NCBI GenBank assembly: GCA_949358305.1
Contig: CASHSZ010000013.1
Coordinates: forward strand, 57,501-92,352
DNA: 34,852 nt
Reading direction: 5' to 3'
From: Strigamia acuminata
Taxonomy: Eukaryota; Arthropoda; Chilopoda; Geophilomorpha; Linotaeniidae
Positions 10,595 to 19,656 of this stretch are shown here, piece by piece; the first letter of the stretch is position 1, and every line of letters starts with the position of its first letter. The translations under genes were made by a program, and so were the position numbers. Under the pieces are notes generated by a model. It searched no databases. It was not told the DNA's origin and was given only the letters and a program-made list of their open reading frames with translations.

Positions 10595-12664
10595 TCCTCA
10601 TCCTCCTTCTTCTCCTTCTCCGCCATCATCCTCTCTTCCTCCTCTTCTTCCTCTTTCTTCTTCTTCTCCGCAATCACCCTCTTTTCCTCCACTTCTTCCT
10701 CCTTTTTCTTCTTCTCCGCCATCACCCTCTTTTCCTCCTCTTCTTCCTCCTTCTTCTTCTTCTCTTCCGCCCTCGCCTTCTTTTCCTCCTCTTTTCTCTT
10801 CTTCTTCTCCCTTTTCTCCTTCTTCTTCTTCTTCTTCTCCTCCTTCTCCTCCTCCTCTTTCTTCTTCTTCTCCGCCATCGCCCTCTCTTCCTCCTCTTCT
10901 TCCTCTTTCTTCTTCTTCTCCGCCATCGCCCTCTTTTCCTTCTCTTTCGCTAACCACCCACGCATCCAATCACTCCTCTCGTCGGCTTCACTCTCGCTCA
11001 GCTCCTCGTCGGCCTCGTCATCGCTCTGCCCGTCGTCGGTGTCACTACTGTCATCCTCACTCTGCTCCCCCTCGGTCTCTTTCGCGTCTCTCTTTTTCCT
11101 ACAAAAGAGGTGAAATTGTGAGACATTGCGCGCGACCCGCAAAGAACGCGTCAAACTTACACCGGCGACGCGCCCGTGGACTCCGCGGACCGCCGCTCGC
11201 TCATCGCCCGACCCGCGGGCCGCGACAAACCCGGTGCCAACGCATTCGATGGTTGCTGCTGTTGTCGTGGCGAATCTGGCTGGATCTGGAAAGGAGCGAA
11301 ACGAGCGGCGGACTAAGAAAATAAAATAAAACGAGCGTGGGAATGACGATTCTTTCACTCACCGGCGCCGTCGACCGCGACTTCGGACCGCGCAGCATCA
11401 TCATCGCCGCCTCGAACACCCCAAGTCGTCCGGTCTGCGACCCGGCCGTTGTTGTCGCCGTCGCCTGCGACTCGAGCGACGCCTGGCTATTCAGGGGCAG
11501 CGTGGTGTCCTGCGACTCTTCGTCCTCGTCTTCGCCCGGGGACCGAGAAAGCTGCGTCACCCGCGAGAAAACGAAATAAACGGGATCGATAAAATAAAAT
11601 AATTACGCGATAATTCTTTTACTCACCGTCTCGGGTCCCGCGGGCCGTGGTCGGGGGTCGACCGTCGACGACGACGAGCCCGGCACGACCTGGAAGAAAA
11701 CAAACGAACAGACAAATATAAGTAAACGAGCGAATTAAAGAAAAAGGCGGGCGAAAGAAAAGAAAAGAAGGAGTAACTTATGAAACGAGGCGAAACGAAA
11801 CAGATCCGAGTTGGTCGGATGCGCTCTAACGCTCGTTCTCGGGCGCTACTTTGACGGCGGACGGGCAAGCGTCGAGGCCTCGGCTCGATTTTTACCGGAC
11901 TCGAACTTTTTTGTTCGTGCACGTTTCGACCCAAACAAACCAACAACAATTTCACTCACCGTCGATGGGGATGGCGGCGGTAGTGGCGAATACGTCGGCG
12001 ATTGCAGTAGCGGCGACGGTAGTGACGATGACAGCGACGACCGACTCGCGGACCGTCGCGTGGGCAGCGTGACCTGGAAAGAGGCGGACGAGTTAATAAG
12101 ATGAAATAATAGTGGGACAAAAATATTTTTTTTTTTTTTTTTTTTTTTTCTAAACCCACCACCCTGTCGGGTCCTGTCGGACTCGGCACGGGCGCGTTGC
12201 CGTCGTCCGGGAAGCGAGGCTGCAACCCTTCGTCGATGGACACGACCTGGAAACGAACGAACAAATAAAAAGAAAAAGATAAATAAAAATAAAAGGAAAA
12301 ATAGAAATAAAAATAAAAATAAGTGGAAAAGTAAGATATAAAGTAACGCGTGAAACAAAACGAAACAAATCGAGGCGATTCTTTCACTCGGCGCTACCTT
12401 TGGTTCCTCGGTGGTCGACTCGGACGCCGCCGACGTCGTCCGCTGCAGCCGCGGCATGTCGGGAACCACCGCCTCGTCGTCGATCGTGGCCTGTAAATAA
12501 GCGATCGAATTAATTAAATGAATGGATGAATAGATGGTTTACGGAACGACTCTTTCACTTACGGGTTTCGCCGCTACAGCCACGGCATCCGTTTCTTCGA
12601 CCTCGACCTCCGTTCCGATGTTGAGCTCGGTCTCATCGACTATTTTTTCTTCTTCTTTTTCCAT
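7807..12664 (-). CDS. Gene A: 14-exon protein with two HW-type zinc fingers and a Lys/Glu helix
   Basis: Exons in order of translation: 12563-12664, 12398-12490, 12163-12246, 11960-12073, 11627-11689, 11363-11551, 11161-11285, 10411-11098, 9568-10020, 9102-9483, 8873-9009, 8345-8722, 8191-8250, 7807-8121. All introns are GT-AG and all joins stay in frame, giving 3183 nt and 1060 aa. Residues 1-256 are acidic and Ser/Pro/Thr-rich. Residues 258-486 hold an acidic stretch and then charged Lys/Glu repeats (unit like RAMAEKKKKEEEEEE), probably a single long helix. Finger 1 is C756-X2-C759-X19-H779-W-X3-H784, split by an intron. Finger 2 is C824-X2-C827-X11-H839-W-X3-H844. The C-terminus is acidic, then Lys-rich. 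Both fingers and their intron positions recur in genes B and C. A nuclear nucleic-acid-binding role is inference. The join 10411/10020 may include a 19-nt exon (10293-10311), which would instead end the frame early. Confidence 0.65.
10041..10235. repeat. Intronic AAAT/AAAC/AAAGT microsatellites
   Basis: A run of AAAT units (10041-10130) is followed by AAAC units (about 10133-10178) and AAAGT-like units (about 10190-10231), all inside an intron of gene A. Reading the run gives artefact peptides rich in IYLF. Similar AAAT runs occur at 8775-8799 and 9033-9076 in other introns of the same gene. Confidence 0.85.
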
Positions 12665-13478
12665 CTGGTGTCTACGCGGGAGAAGAAAAATTAAATAAAT
12701 AAATAATTAAATAAATAAAACAAACGAACAACGTGAAAATGTGAAAATAAATTGAGTGACAAGCGACGATAAACCGGGAACGAGGGATCGAAGATGGGGC
12801 GACAGAACACGTCGCGCGAAATCCGCGAGCGGGACACCGAGCCCGCTACCCCGGCCGTTTGCGTCTCGTTATTTTATTTCATTTTATTTTTATTTATTTT
12901 TATTAATTAATTAATTAATTAATTAATTAATTAATTGATCAGTTAGTTAATTAAAACTAATTAAAAAGAAAAAAAAGTTGAAATGAAGCTGTTCCCGCGA
13001 TCAAGTTTTCTCGCCGCCATGAGCGACGCGACCGAAACGCGACCAAACGAATTTGCACGCCGTATTGGCGTACGCTGTTCCGCGTGTACGGGTGCATACG
13101 TGTGGTCGCGATCGTGGTTAATAGACCAATTTGTTTACTCACTCGACAATCGACAGGCAATTGATAAACGTTGTTGGTGCCAAACAATCGCGCGCTAGGG
13201 TGCACCGTGGATAAACAAACCCGTGTGACATCTGGTGACAAGTCCGCGAACAATTTCATTTCATTTCTAACCTACAAGTAGGCGGTTTAATCAAACCAAC
13301 CATCGGTTTATATTTAAAAAAAAACAAAACAAACAAGAGAAAAAAATAAAATAAAATAAAATAAAATAAAATAAAATAAAAGGAGTCGGCGTCAAAGGAA
13401 ACCGTGGTAGCGGCGCCAACGGGACGAATCCGATCTATCAATAAGACGGGCGACCCGGCGCTGGCCGAGGAGGCGCGC

Positions 13479-13480
<2 letters not shown>

Positions 13481-13522
<42 letters not shown>

Positions 13523-13531
13523 GCTTGTCTG
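13481..13531. repeat. CTGT tetranucleotide microsatellite
   Basis: About twelve CTGT units in a row with one interruption (TGCTTG). Peptides such as VCLSVCLS from it are artefacts. Confidence 0.9.
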
Positions 13532-13871
13532 TCTCGTTTCGAAGTTGACGGATATGTTGGTCGATTTCTTTTGTTTTATCATCTATTTTGTTGTTCATTC
13601 CCTCTCTTACACGGTCGCGCCGAAACGTAACGACACCACCGCCCCTCGTTACGTCGTTCCCGGCAGCCGTCGCTCGCCCGACGCGCCCTCGCGCGCTCCC
13701 GTGTCCCCCGCACGCGCCTAAACGCGGTCACGTCGCAGAAGCGCGCCGATCCAGTGCCCTGATCAAAGACGTTTTGTTTCGATTTTATCGTCGCTGCGTG
13801 AGGAGAAGACAAAGACGACGACGACGACGACGACGAAGTTCGGAAAGAGAGTCGAGAGGCTGACGAGGAAG

Positions 13872-14033
13872 ATGCGGGAGAAGACAAAAGTGGTCGCGTT
13901 GAAGTTGAACTTGACGAGGAAGAGGCTCGGGGGCCCGGGGACCGACCTGTACGAGTTGGGAGCGGATGAGTTGGAGACGGTGGACGACAAGGACGAGTCG
14001 TTTGTTTGTAATAATAACGATGTAATGATGTAA
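13872..14033 (+). CDS. Possible small ORF, 53 aa, unrecognised
   Basis: An ATG-started ORF ending in TAA inside an AAT repeat. The product is rich in Lys/Arg at the start (REKTKVVALKLNLTRKR) and acidic at the end. A GAC repeat lies just upstream, and the frame is also open for some way 5', so it could be a terminal exon. No homologue is recognised and no splice context is clear. It may be chance. Confidence 0.2.
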   Translation: MREKTKVVALKLNLTRKRLGGPGTDLYELGADELETVDDKDESFVCNNNDVMM

Positions 14034-14169
14034 TAATAATAATAATAACAACAAAAACAACAACAACAACAATTACAATGGTTAATGTGGATTTATTTAT
14101 TTTTTTTTTATTTTATTTTATTTATTTTTTTTTTTTATATATTTGAGACAATACAATAAAAGAAAAAGA

Positions 14170-14670
14170 TCAAATTAACGAAATCCTGTGCGCCTCCGTC
14201 CAATGGCCAATCAGGTTGTCTGGAGAGGGTGTCTCCGCACAAAACGGACAGCGTCTGCCGCGTTGGTGCACCTGCCCCAATATCTAAAAGAGGGGGGGGG
14301 AAGGGAGGAAGAAACGAATTAGTTGGTTGGTTAACTAGACGAAGGAGTTAAATGCTCACCAACGCTAGATGAGCGGGCTCGCGCGAATACATTCGTAGCA
14401 ATCCCCGGATGGCCTCGTCCGCACCTTCACGGATGTCGTGTCGCTGTCGCCAGTGGCGGAAGATGTCCATGTAAAAGTAGCCGTCCGGGTCTGAAATAAA
14501 TAAGAAAAATAAAAATAAAATAAAATAAAAGAAAATGAAAAAATAAAAAGAAAATGGACGACTAATAAGTAGATAAATAGATGTTTCTCACCGTTTGGGT
14601 GCTCGCCGCACAAAACGCAGTAATACGACCTACCGCCCTCTTCTCTGTGTGGTGCTGGTGCTCCGTTCAT
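14170..14670 (-). CDS. Gene B: short double HW-type zinc-finger protein
   Basis: Exons: 14592-14670 (ATG at 14670), 14360-14490, 14170-14283 (TGA at 14170). Introns are GT-AG in phases 1 and 0, giving 107 aa. Finger 1 is C18-X2-C21-X17-H39-W-X3-H44, split by the phase-1 intron exactly as in genes A and C, followed by a conserved RGLLRMYSREP helix. Finger 2 is C82-X2-C85-X11-H97-W-X3-H102, in the motif RRCPFCAETP. The middle exon is 131 bp, the same length as in gene C. An upstream exon at 14823-15063 joins in frame if the acceptor at 14679 is used, giving about 190 aa. The role is unknown. The zinc-binding pattern suggests nucleic-acid or protein binding. Confidence 0.6.
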
Positions 14671-14762
14671 CTTTCTTTCTTCCGTGTGGGAGACGAATAA
14701 AGAATTAATTAATTAATTGAAAATAAATTGGAAAGGGAGATCACACAAAGCATCAAACTTAC

Positions 14763-14764
14763 TC

Positions 14765-14822
<58 letters not shown>
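14763..14822 (-). repeat. GTAA microsatellite forming tandem 5' splice sites
   Basis: About fifteen GTAA units on the minus strand start exactly at the donor of the exon ending at 14823. Each unit presents GTAAGT, the consensus U1 target, so the intron begins with a ladder of equivalent donors four bases apart. Confidence 0.75.
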
Positions 14823-14823
<1 letters not shown>

Positions 14824-15063
14824 AACGAAGACGATGTGGCGACGGGGACCGGGCGGATGATGAAACGCGCACTTGATCCACGTTGTCGTGACACTTGATG
14901 TCGAGACCGCAAACCATTTCGTCTGGACTACGGAGCGCCCGGAGATGCGCTGTAACGCGCTCGGTACAACGAGGAATTGTACGCGGGCGCGTGTGTGCAA
15001 AACATGCGGTCGATTAGCGACGTTCCCTCCGATATGCACTCGCCGAGTGAACGGGGTCGGCAT
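14823..15063 (-). CDS. Likely 5' exon of gene B
   Basis: Open from an ATG at 15063 to a GTAAGT donor. The frame is supported by similarity to an exon at the same place upstream of gene C. Both have TKWFA then ST..VTT, and near the donor FH.PPG..RH.V.V, with a donor in phase 1. Joined to acceptor 14678/14679, it continues in frame into gene B. The start is uncertain because the exon could extend upstream. The product segment is unrecognised. Confidence 0.4.
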
Positions 15064-15545
15064 CCCACGCCGAGAGAACCGTGCCGGAGAAAGAAAGTTG
15101 GAGTCGAAGCCAGCAAACGAGACTACCGGGAAACATCACGACCATCGTTGCGAACAACGTTGGCACGACAAAGACTTTAAAAAGACAGGCACGCTCGGGC
15201 ACCCGGTGGAAGGCGAATCCTCTCGATGGCGCGTCCCATGCCGAGGGAACCGTGCCGGAGAAAGAAAGTTGGAGTCGAAGCCAGGCGGCCGAATTCCGCC
15301 ACCCGGAAGTGCGTTCGTGTCCAGTTGATCGGGGACGGAAAGAAGATCGTGGCTTGCGCGCCCAGAGACGGATGTTTGTTTGAATTTTAACGAGATGGAA
15401 AACGACGGAGTTTTGGTTGCCGGATTCGGTCGTAGCGGGGCACGCCGTTGGTGATGTTCCCGGCGCGCGATTCAAAGTGGTCAAAGTCGCTAATGTTTCG
15501 TTGTTGGCTTTGTACGGGGAGAAAAAGGAAAGACCGAGGTCTTAA
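15058..15545 (+). pseudogene. RPS23: Ribosomal protein S23 (uS12) pseudogene, rearranged
   Basis: Plus-strand fragments match the small-subunit protein uS12/RPS23 almost end to end, but in shifting frames: [12 protein letters not shown] (near 15150), [14 protein letters not shown] (near 15210), [12 protein letters not shown] (near 15315), [12 protein letters not shown] (near 15393), and [20 protein letters not shown] ending at a TAA at 15543. At least three frameshifts and a 4-base duplication (TTTG near 15372) break it. A second copy of the middle segment (15060-15113) sits before the N-terminal part. There are no introns, so it looks like a processed copy that then rearranged. A poly(A) tail is not visible. 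Confidence 0.85.
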
Positions 15546-15802
15546 AATGTGTTTGTTTTTTTTTTTTGTTTGTTTGCTTGTTTAGTGGCAAATTTGAATT
15601 CGATCGAGTTTCAAAAATAAATCGATCGAAACGTTAAAAACGAGACTTTAACGTAGAATTTCTCATTCGTTTTAATGGCGGCAACGACTTTTTGATCGGA
15701 CGACACTATCGTTTATTACAAACAAACAACGGGGTGGCGAGTAAACCGAGTGACTTCGGGCGCCGCGTTAGCATCCAAGAAACAATTAGCTCACCCGCGT
15801 GT

Positions 15803-15925
15803 TCGTCATCTTTGCTCGCCGCCGAGAGGATTTGCCTTCCATCGGGTGCCCGAGCGTGTCTGTCTTTTTCGAAGTCTTCGTCGCGCCAAACGTTGTTCGC
15901 GACGATGATCACGATGTTTCCTCGC
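15803..15925 (-). pseudogene. RPS23: RPS23 (uS12) pseudogene fragment, N-terminal half
   Basis: The reverse complement closely resembles 15128-15229. It covers the uS12 region around RRDQKWHDK and WKANPLGG, with frameshifts. It lies inverted relative to the copy at 15058-15545 and is separated from the C-terminal fragment at 16191-16347. Confidence 0.75.
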
Positions 15926-16190
15926 AGTTCGCCGACCTCGCGGTTTACCCGCTTCGCTCGTTGGATACGGAAGGTCGATCGGTTTATTTTTGAATTTTGG
16001 TCGCCGAGTTCGAATTTGCCGCCGAATTTGTTCGCGCGGTCTCTCGCCGTAATATGTTTTGTTTCTTTTTTTTTTTCTTTCTTGATTTTCTGTTTAATTT
16101 TTATTTATTTATTTATTTATTTATTTTTTTATTTATTAATTAATTAATTTATTTTTTTTTTTTACGAACCAAAAAAAAAAAAAACACATT

Positions 16191-16347
16191 TTAAGACCTC
16201 GGTCTTTCCTTTTTCTCCCCGTACAAAGCCAACAACGAAACATTTGCGACTTTGGCCACTTTGAATCGCGCGCCGGGAACATCACCAATGGCGTGCCCCG
16301 CTACAACCGAATCCGGCAACCAAAACTCCGTCGTCCGCCTCGTTAAA
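16191..16347 (-). pseudogene. RPS23: RPS23 (uS12) pseudogene fragment, C-terminal half
   Basis: The reverse complement closely matches 15385-15545, from the GVLVAGFG region to the ERPRS-stop end (TAA at 16191). Both copies share the same extra G after GFGR (AGCGGGGCAC), so they descend from one already frameshifted copy. On the minus strand the C-terminal fragment precedes the N-terminal one, the reverse of gene order, which shows shuffling after the copy arose. Confidence 0.8.
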
Positions 16348-16541
16348 TAACAACTACGATTAATGTGGATTTTTTTTTATTTTTATTTTTATTTTTATTC
16401 TTATTTTTTTTATTTTTAATTAATTAAAACAAATAAAAAGAAATGAAGAAGAAGTCATACAATACAAAAAAAAACAAAAAAACAAAAAAACAAAAAAAGG
16501 TCAAATAAAATCGAATGCACGGTCCACCGATGCTGTCTCCG

Positions 16542-17059
16542 TCATCCCTGGTGGGCGGTCGGTGCTTGAAATCTATGCGCTTCCACCCAATGGGTAGAGA
16601 GATCCTCGAAAAAGGGTGTTTCCGCGCAAAACGGACAGCGTCCGTCGTTGTGTCGGTACACCCGTCTCAGTGCCTTGAAAAAAAAATAAAAAATAAAAAA
16701 AAATAAATTAGTTGACTAGTTAACTCGGCGAAGAAACTAAAAGCTCACCAATGCCAAACGAACGGGGTCGCGCGAATGGATTCGTAGCAGCCCTCGGGTG
16801 GAATCGTCCGCATCTCCGCCGATGTTATGGTACCGTCGCCAGTGACGAAAGGCATCTTTACAGAAAACACCGTTCGGTTCTGAAACGAGAAAAAATTAAA
16901 ATCAAATAAAATATACATAATTAAAAAATAAATAAATAAATAAATTGAACAACTGATAAGTAAATAAATGGATGTTTGTTTCTTACTGTCGGGGTATTTA
17001 CCGCAGCACAAAGCGCAGTAATGTGACTTGTCGCCCTCTGCATGCTGCGCTCCTTCCAT
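16542..17059 (-). CDS. Gene C: short double HW-type zinc-finger protein
   Basis: Exons: 16987-17059 (ATG at 17059), 16749-16879, 16542-16673 (TGA at 16542). GT-AG introns in phases 1 and 0, giving 111 aa. Finger 1 is C15-X2-C18-X18-H37-W-X3-H42, split by an intron. Finger 2 is C81-X2-C84-X11-H96-W-X3-H101. Exon lengths (73, 131, 132) and intron phases parallel gene B (79, 131, 114), and the sequences between fingers (RGLLRIHSRDP) align, so B and C are tandem paralogues of the finger part of gene A. A conserved upstream exon (17136-17330) does not join in frame by the splice sites I can see. Either the ATG here is the true start or this copy is damaged at its 5' end. Confidence 0.55.
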
Positions 17060-17135
17060 CTTTCTTCTGTGTGGGAGACGAGTAGAGAATTGAAAATAAA
17101 TTGGAGAGAGAAACCACACAAAACACCAAACTTAC

Positions 17136-17330
17136 CAACGGAGACGAAGTGCCGATGAAAACCGGGAGGAAAATGAAACACTCGCGCGATATACGCTGTC
17201 GGACCAACGTGCGCGTTTGTCGTGACATCTGGTGTCGAGCTCGCAAACCATTTCGTGGCCGCGCGAGTCGAGGCCGTCGACTTCGAGTGGTAGCCGAGAC
17301 CGTAAATGAATTCGCTTTTACCGCGACGAA
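17136..17330 (-). CDS. Possible 5' exon of gene C
   Basis: It is open in the frame that matches the upstream exon of gene B: TKWFASSTPDVTTN, then FHFPPGFHRHFVSV before a GTAAGT donor at 17135. The donor is phase 1, but the visible acceptors at 17066 and 17063 would shift the frame of the zinc-finger exon. No ATG is evident in frame, and the left (5') limit of the exon is arbitrary. It borders satellite DNA at about 17363. Confidence 0.3.
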
Positions 17331-17362
17331 TCTCGCGCGACCGCGACTCCGCAAAAATACCG

Positions 17363-18217
17363 TATATGGCCCGTAACGGCCCGCCGACGGTCCCGTAACG
17401 GTCCCGTCACGACCCCGTCAACGGCTTGTACGGGCCGTGATGGGGTCGTGACGGGACCGTCGGCGGCCCGTTAACGGACCGTGCGGGCCGTTACGGGATC
17501 GTGACGGTCCCGTCACGATCCCGTCAACGGCTTGTACGGGCCGTTACGAGATCGTGACGGTCCCGTTGGCGGCTCGTTAACGGCCCGTACAAGCCGTTGA
17601 CGGGATCGTGACGGTCCCGTCACGATCCCGTAACGGCTCGCACGGGCCGTTAACGGGCCGCCGACGGTCCCGTGACGGTCCCGTAACGGCCTTCGTTCCC
17701 GGACTTCGGCTCGCCGACGGCCCGTACGACCTCATGCGGGCCGTTAACGGCCCGTTAACGGGCCGCCGACGGTCCCGTCACGATCCCGTAACGGCCCGTC
17801 ATGATCCCGTAACGGGCTGAAAACGGGAAAACTGAGGGAGTCGGGTGCGAGACCACGTGACCCGGAGTGTGGTTTTTGGGGGCGAGGGCCGTCCTCCGAC
17901 CGCGCCGTGACGCGCCCCGAGTCGGATCAAGAGTCACGGCGCGTCGCGGCGCTTTCGGAGCACGCGACCCGATCCCCCCCCTCCCTCCCGTCACAAAAAC
18001 CACGTTTTAGCGAAACCCTTGACCGGTCACAAAACCCACCGAACACCGAAAAGCAACGAACAAAACGCGCTCGGTCGCACGAACTACTCGGCCAAAACAA
18101 CATCCGCAAATTCCGCATCGCAGTCGCGATCAACGAAACAACGTATAGGCCGCCGTAATGTTAAAAAGCGGGACCCTTTCGCCCCCGACAAAATCCGCAC
18201 ACATACCCCAAGGTTAA
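17363..18217 (+). repeat. Degenerate copy of the GC-palindrome satellite with right flank
   Basis: 17363-17815 is made of the same 11-base-type units (CGGCCCGTTAA and variants, GATCCCGTCACG) as the large array at 29713-33468, including the marker CCTTCGTTCCCGGACTTCGG near 17690. 17820-18217 is a non-satellite flank matching parts of 33469-34418. It lacks the middle of that region but shares the same right end, ACATACCCCAAGGTTA. The copia element B insertion lies within two bases of this end. Confidence 0.85.
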
Positions 18218-18219
18218 AC
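18215..18219. repeat. Target site duplication of element B, left copy
   Basis: TAAAC immediately before the 5' LTR; the same five bases follow the 3' LTR at 25477-25481. Five bases is the usual length for copia integrases. Confidence 0.92.
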
Positions 18220-18751
18220 TGTGGGTCTAAAGACCATTTATTTGATCGATGTCGAATGTTTCCGATGTCAATTTAGCATTTTATTTCACACGATGTAAAC
18301 TTTTACTGCTTTAGAATCAAATGCGGTATTTGTATTTGCTTTACGATTGTTCCGTACGAAATTCCGTACGATTTATGTATCTACTAATGAGATTTGTTCT
18401 ATTTTTCAATGTTAATGTTATTATCTGGCACTAGAGTGCCACACTGTTTTTTCCTTGCAAAATCCAAGATGGCGCAACACACGGGCGTGTGTTGCCCTGA
18501 CTGTTTATCCACATCAAAGTAATGTATTTTCGTTTAATTAAATTGTTTTTAGTAGTTTTAACAATTGTACTTACTTTAAAGCACCTTCTGTGCTCTTTTG
18601 TGCGCGAATAAGCGGCCTTAAGCCGCGCGCTTGTTACGAAACGTATTGCGACGTATCGCAAACGTTCGCGTCGCAGACCGACGCCATTACGGCAATTTGC
18701 CGCACGCTTCTCGGCGATATCTCGCCGATATCTGCGCCCCTCTGTTCTACA
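18220..18751 (+). repeat. 5' LTR of copia element B (532 bp)
   Basis: TGTGGGTC...CTACA, with TG...CA ends. It contains the perfect inverted repeat GCAACACACG/CGTGTGTTGC (about 18474-18495) and GCGGC/GCCGC around CTTAA. It looks identical to the 3' LTR at an offset of 6725. Confidence 0.95.
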
Positions 18752-18753
18752 TT

Positions 18754-18769
18754 TGGTAGCAGAGGGTGG
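18754..18769 (+). other. Primer binding site of copia element B
   Basis: TGGTAGCAGAGGGTGG, two bases after the LTR. It fits the complement of the animal-type initiator-Met tRNA 3' end except for one base (G for A at position 13). Confidence 0.88.
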
Positions 18770-19391
18770 TTGCTGCCTAATTCCACGTTTATTTCGTTAA
18801 TTTTCGACGTATTTGTCGCGAAATTCGCGACTTGTGCGCCGAAATTCGTTTATTTTCAGGTACCGACGATCCTCGCCTCGTCAGTTTCGTTTTACGAACG
18901 TCTACGACGTACCGCCGACGTTCCACACAGCCAGGGCTGTTTATCCTACGATCATTTGACTAATTTTGTCCAAATTCTCGCGGGTTTCGCGGTTTTTGAG
19001 GCAAATTTATTTATTTTTGCAGATTTTTCGACAAAACTGGATTTTCGACACTGCTTAGCACGAAGCGGCAGTTCCAACGAGAACCGAACACTAGATTGTT
19101 CGCCGCTTAGTTCCCCGGTGAACGGCGGTTATCACCGATCTGTGCAAGTGGACGAAGAGCCTCGATTTATTCGAGAAGATTTCGGATTTCACATCCGAAA
19201 TAGCGCTTTCTCCAGCTTTTCGAGAAAGCTGCGCCGTGCCTTCATTTGCACGAGGATCGCATCCGCGATTGATTCGTCTATTTCTCCTTCTTTCGACTTT
19301 ACCTTTGTTAGAATTAAGGGTATTTTGGTGTGGGACCTTATTAGATTCGACACAGCTCTTCGGGCATTCCGTCCACCGCTGTGTTTGTATT

Positions 19392-19476
19392 TTGTGACAA
19401 GGCTGAGCCCTGCGCCACCTAGCATTCCCGTGACCCCAGGAGGTCGTAAAGGACGCTAGGGGGACACTTGTCACAA
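19392..19476 (+). ncRNA. Structured 85-nt leader RNA motif, element B copy
   Basis: Outer stem: TTGTGACAAG (19392-19401) with CTTGTCACAA (19467-19476). Middle stem: CCTAGC (19418-19423) with GCTAGG (19455-19460). Inner stem: GACC (19432-19435) with GGTC (19442-19445). Element A has the same length and pairs with different bases at several paired positions. It lies 180 bases before the gag start and is a cis element of the transcript. Confidence 0.7.
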
Positions 19477-19656
19477 GCTATCAGCTGATTGTAGCATCGG
19501 CTCCCCCTTTGAAGGTTTCCGCCTCGAAAGTGTGTGTGAAGTGCTTCAGTTCAGTGCTCCGAATCGAAGTCAGCATTTGTGCAGTGCTCCAGTATTTAGC
19601 GTACCATTCCTTGAGTCAGTGTGTTCGTCGCGTTGTGTCGAGTTTTCCACTCCACA

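Larger units (their letters stand above)
12665..14169. other. Intergenic region upstream of gene A
   Basis: About 1.5 kb with several microsatellites: TTAA-type (about 12900-12940), AAAAT (13346-13380), CTGT (13481-13531) and AAT (14031-14046). The promoter of gene A is expected here, but I see no convincing TATA or initiator. A GC-rich stretch at 13600-13990 holds one small ORF, listed separately. Confidence 0.5.

Noticed and set aside
10270-11324. Long plus-strand ORFs rich in Leu or Ser/Pro (227 and 313 aa)
   Set aside because: They are the antisense of the Lys/Glu-rich exon 8 of gene A. The minus strand has splice sites that keep a 14-exon frame open.
14873-15383. Plus-strand ORFs of 151 and 100 aa
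   Set aside because: They are frameshifted pieces of an RPS23 pseudogene, partly overlapping the antisense exon upstream of gene B.
16745-17119. Alternative frame through gene C (also open in gene B)
   Set aside because: That frame lacks the conserved Cys/His pattern and does not match gene A. The FRHWR frame is conserved in all three genes.
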